The translations under genes were made by a program, and so were the position numbers. Below the pieces are notes generated by a model. That model was not told where the DNA came from and did not search any database. It worked only from the letters and a program-made list of their open reading frames with translations. A stretch of 5,291 nucleotides of DNA, from assembly GCA_018399395.1 (NCBI GenBank), contig JAGYOI010000118.1, positions 1 through 5,291 of the forward strand, read 5' to 3'. The stretch is from Prolixibacteraceae bacterium. Its GTDB lineage: Bacteria; Bacteroidota; Bacteroidia; Bacteroidales; Prolixibacteraceae. The stretch's first letter is position 1. Each line of letters begins with the position of its first letter. This document shows positions 5,194-5,291 of the stretch, piece by piece.

Positions 5194-5291
5194 TTAATAA
5201 GAGTAGGAATTTGAACACACATCAAAATTCACATCGAAGTCATCATATAAATTGCCGTCTGCTTTAGCTGTCGGATCGTATTCTCTAGTGT
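5194..5291 (-). CDS. Probable C-terminal end of a minus-strand gene of unknown function (partial, 31 residues)
   Basis: On the minus strand one frame is open from the window edge to TAA at 5196-5194. It encodes a tail reading TREYDPTAKADGNLYDDFDV followed by NFDVCSNSYSY. The composition is protein-like: acidic, aromatic, with ordinary Bacteroidota-style codons, and no plus-strand frame across the same stretch looks coding. A 31-codon open frame can occur by chance, so the call rests on composition. The Asp/Asn/Tyr-rich end resembles extracellular or envelope proteins, but no family can be named. It would be convergent with the M16 operon, with about 265 bp of repeat-rich spacer between the two stops. 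Confidence 0.5.
   Translation of the reverse strand, partial: TREYDPTAKADGNLYDDFDVNFDVCSNSYSY

Noticed and set aside
5174..5200. TTATTAA/TTAATAA inverted repeat as a terminator
   Set aside because: The stem is only A/T pairs with a long loop, and its right arm overlaps the probable stop codon of the minus-strand gene; such matches are expected by chance in AT-rich DNA.
1..5291. CRISPR array, tRNA/rRNA, transposase, toxin-antitoxin or phage defence genes
   Set aside because: Both strands were examined. No regularly spaced direct repeats with spacers, no cloverleaf-like segments and no proteins of those families were found; the decamer array has no spacers.

Overview
The window looks like ordinary chromosome from a member of the Bacteroidota, possibly a marine or sediment lineage of the Marinilabiliales/Prolixibacteraceae type. 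The lineage is inferred from moderately AT-rich coding DNA, starts without clear Shine-Dalgarno sequences, a small lipoprotein of Bacteroidota style and a DHODH-like protein of a type I associate with that phylum. No rRNA, tRNA, phage, transposase or CRISPR sequence is visible.

Layout: positions 1-4928 form one dense run of plus-strand genes. In order they are the 3' end of a YggS-type PLP-binding protein (1-141), a dihydroorotate dehydrogenase-like flavoprotein (155-1144), a small predicted lipoprotein (1229-1630), a YkgJ-type cysteine-cluster protein (1635-2357) and two consecutive M16 peptidase-family genes (2407-3651 and 3648-4928) joined by an ATGA stop/start overlap. From 4921 to about 5125 there is a non-coding mosaic: ten degenerate 10-bp tandem units, a second short ~10-bp repeat of different sequence, and two inverted repeats. 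From 5291 leftward to 5194 there is probably the C-terminal end of a minus-strand gene, so the M16 operon and that gene converge on the repeat-rich spacer.

How the genes work together: the clearest functional unit is the M16 pair. The first protein keeps the complete zinc site (HxxEH plus a downstream Glu) but has lost the Arg/Tyr pair of the C-terminal domain. The second has lost every zinc ligand but keeps the Arg/Tyr pair. This reciprocal loss, together with translational coupling, predicts an obligate heterodimeric zinc protease. The lipoprotein and the cysteine-cluster gene are only 4 bp apart and are probably co-transcribed. The YggS and DHODH-like genes are 13 bp apart. I see no shared pathway linking all six genes.

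The most notable points are the complementary M16 pair, a DHODH-like protein whose catalytic Cys position is occupied by another residue, and the layered 10-bp repeat array that begins inside the stop-codon region of the last operon gene. Nothing here is convincing evidence of a wholly new system.
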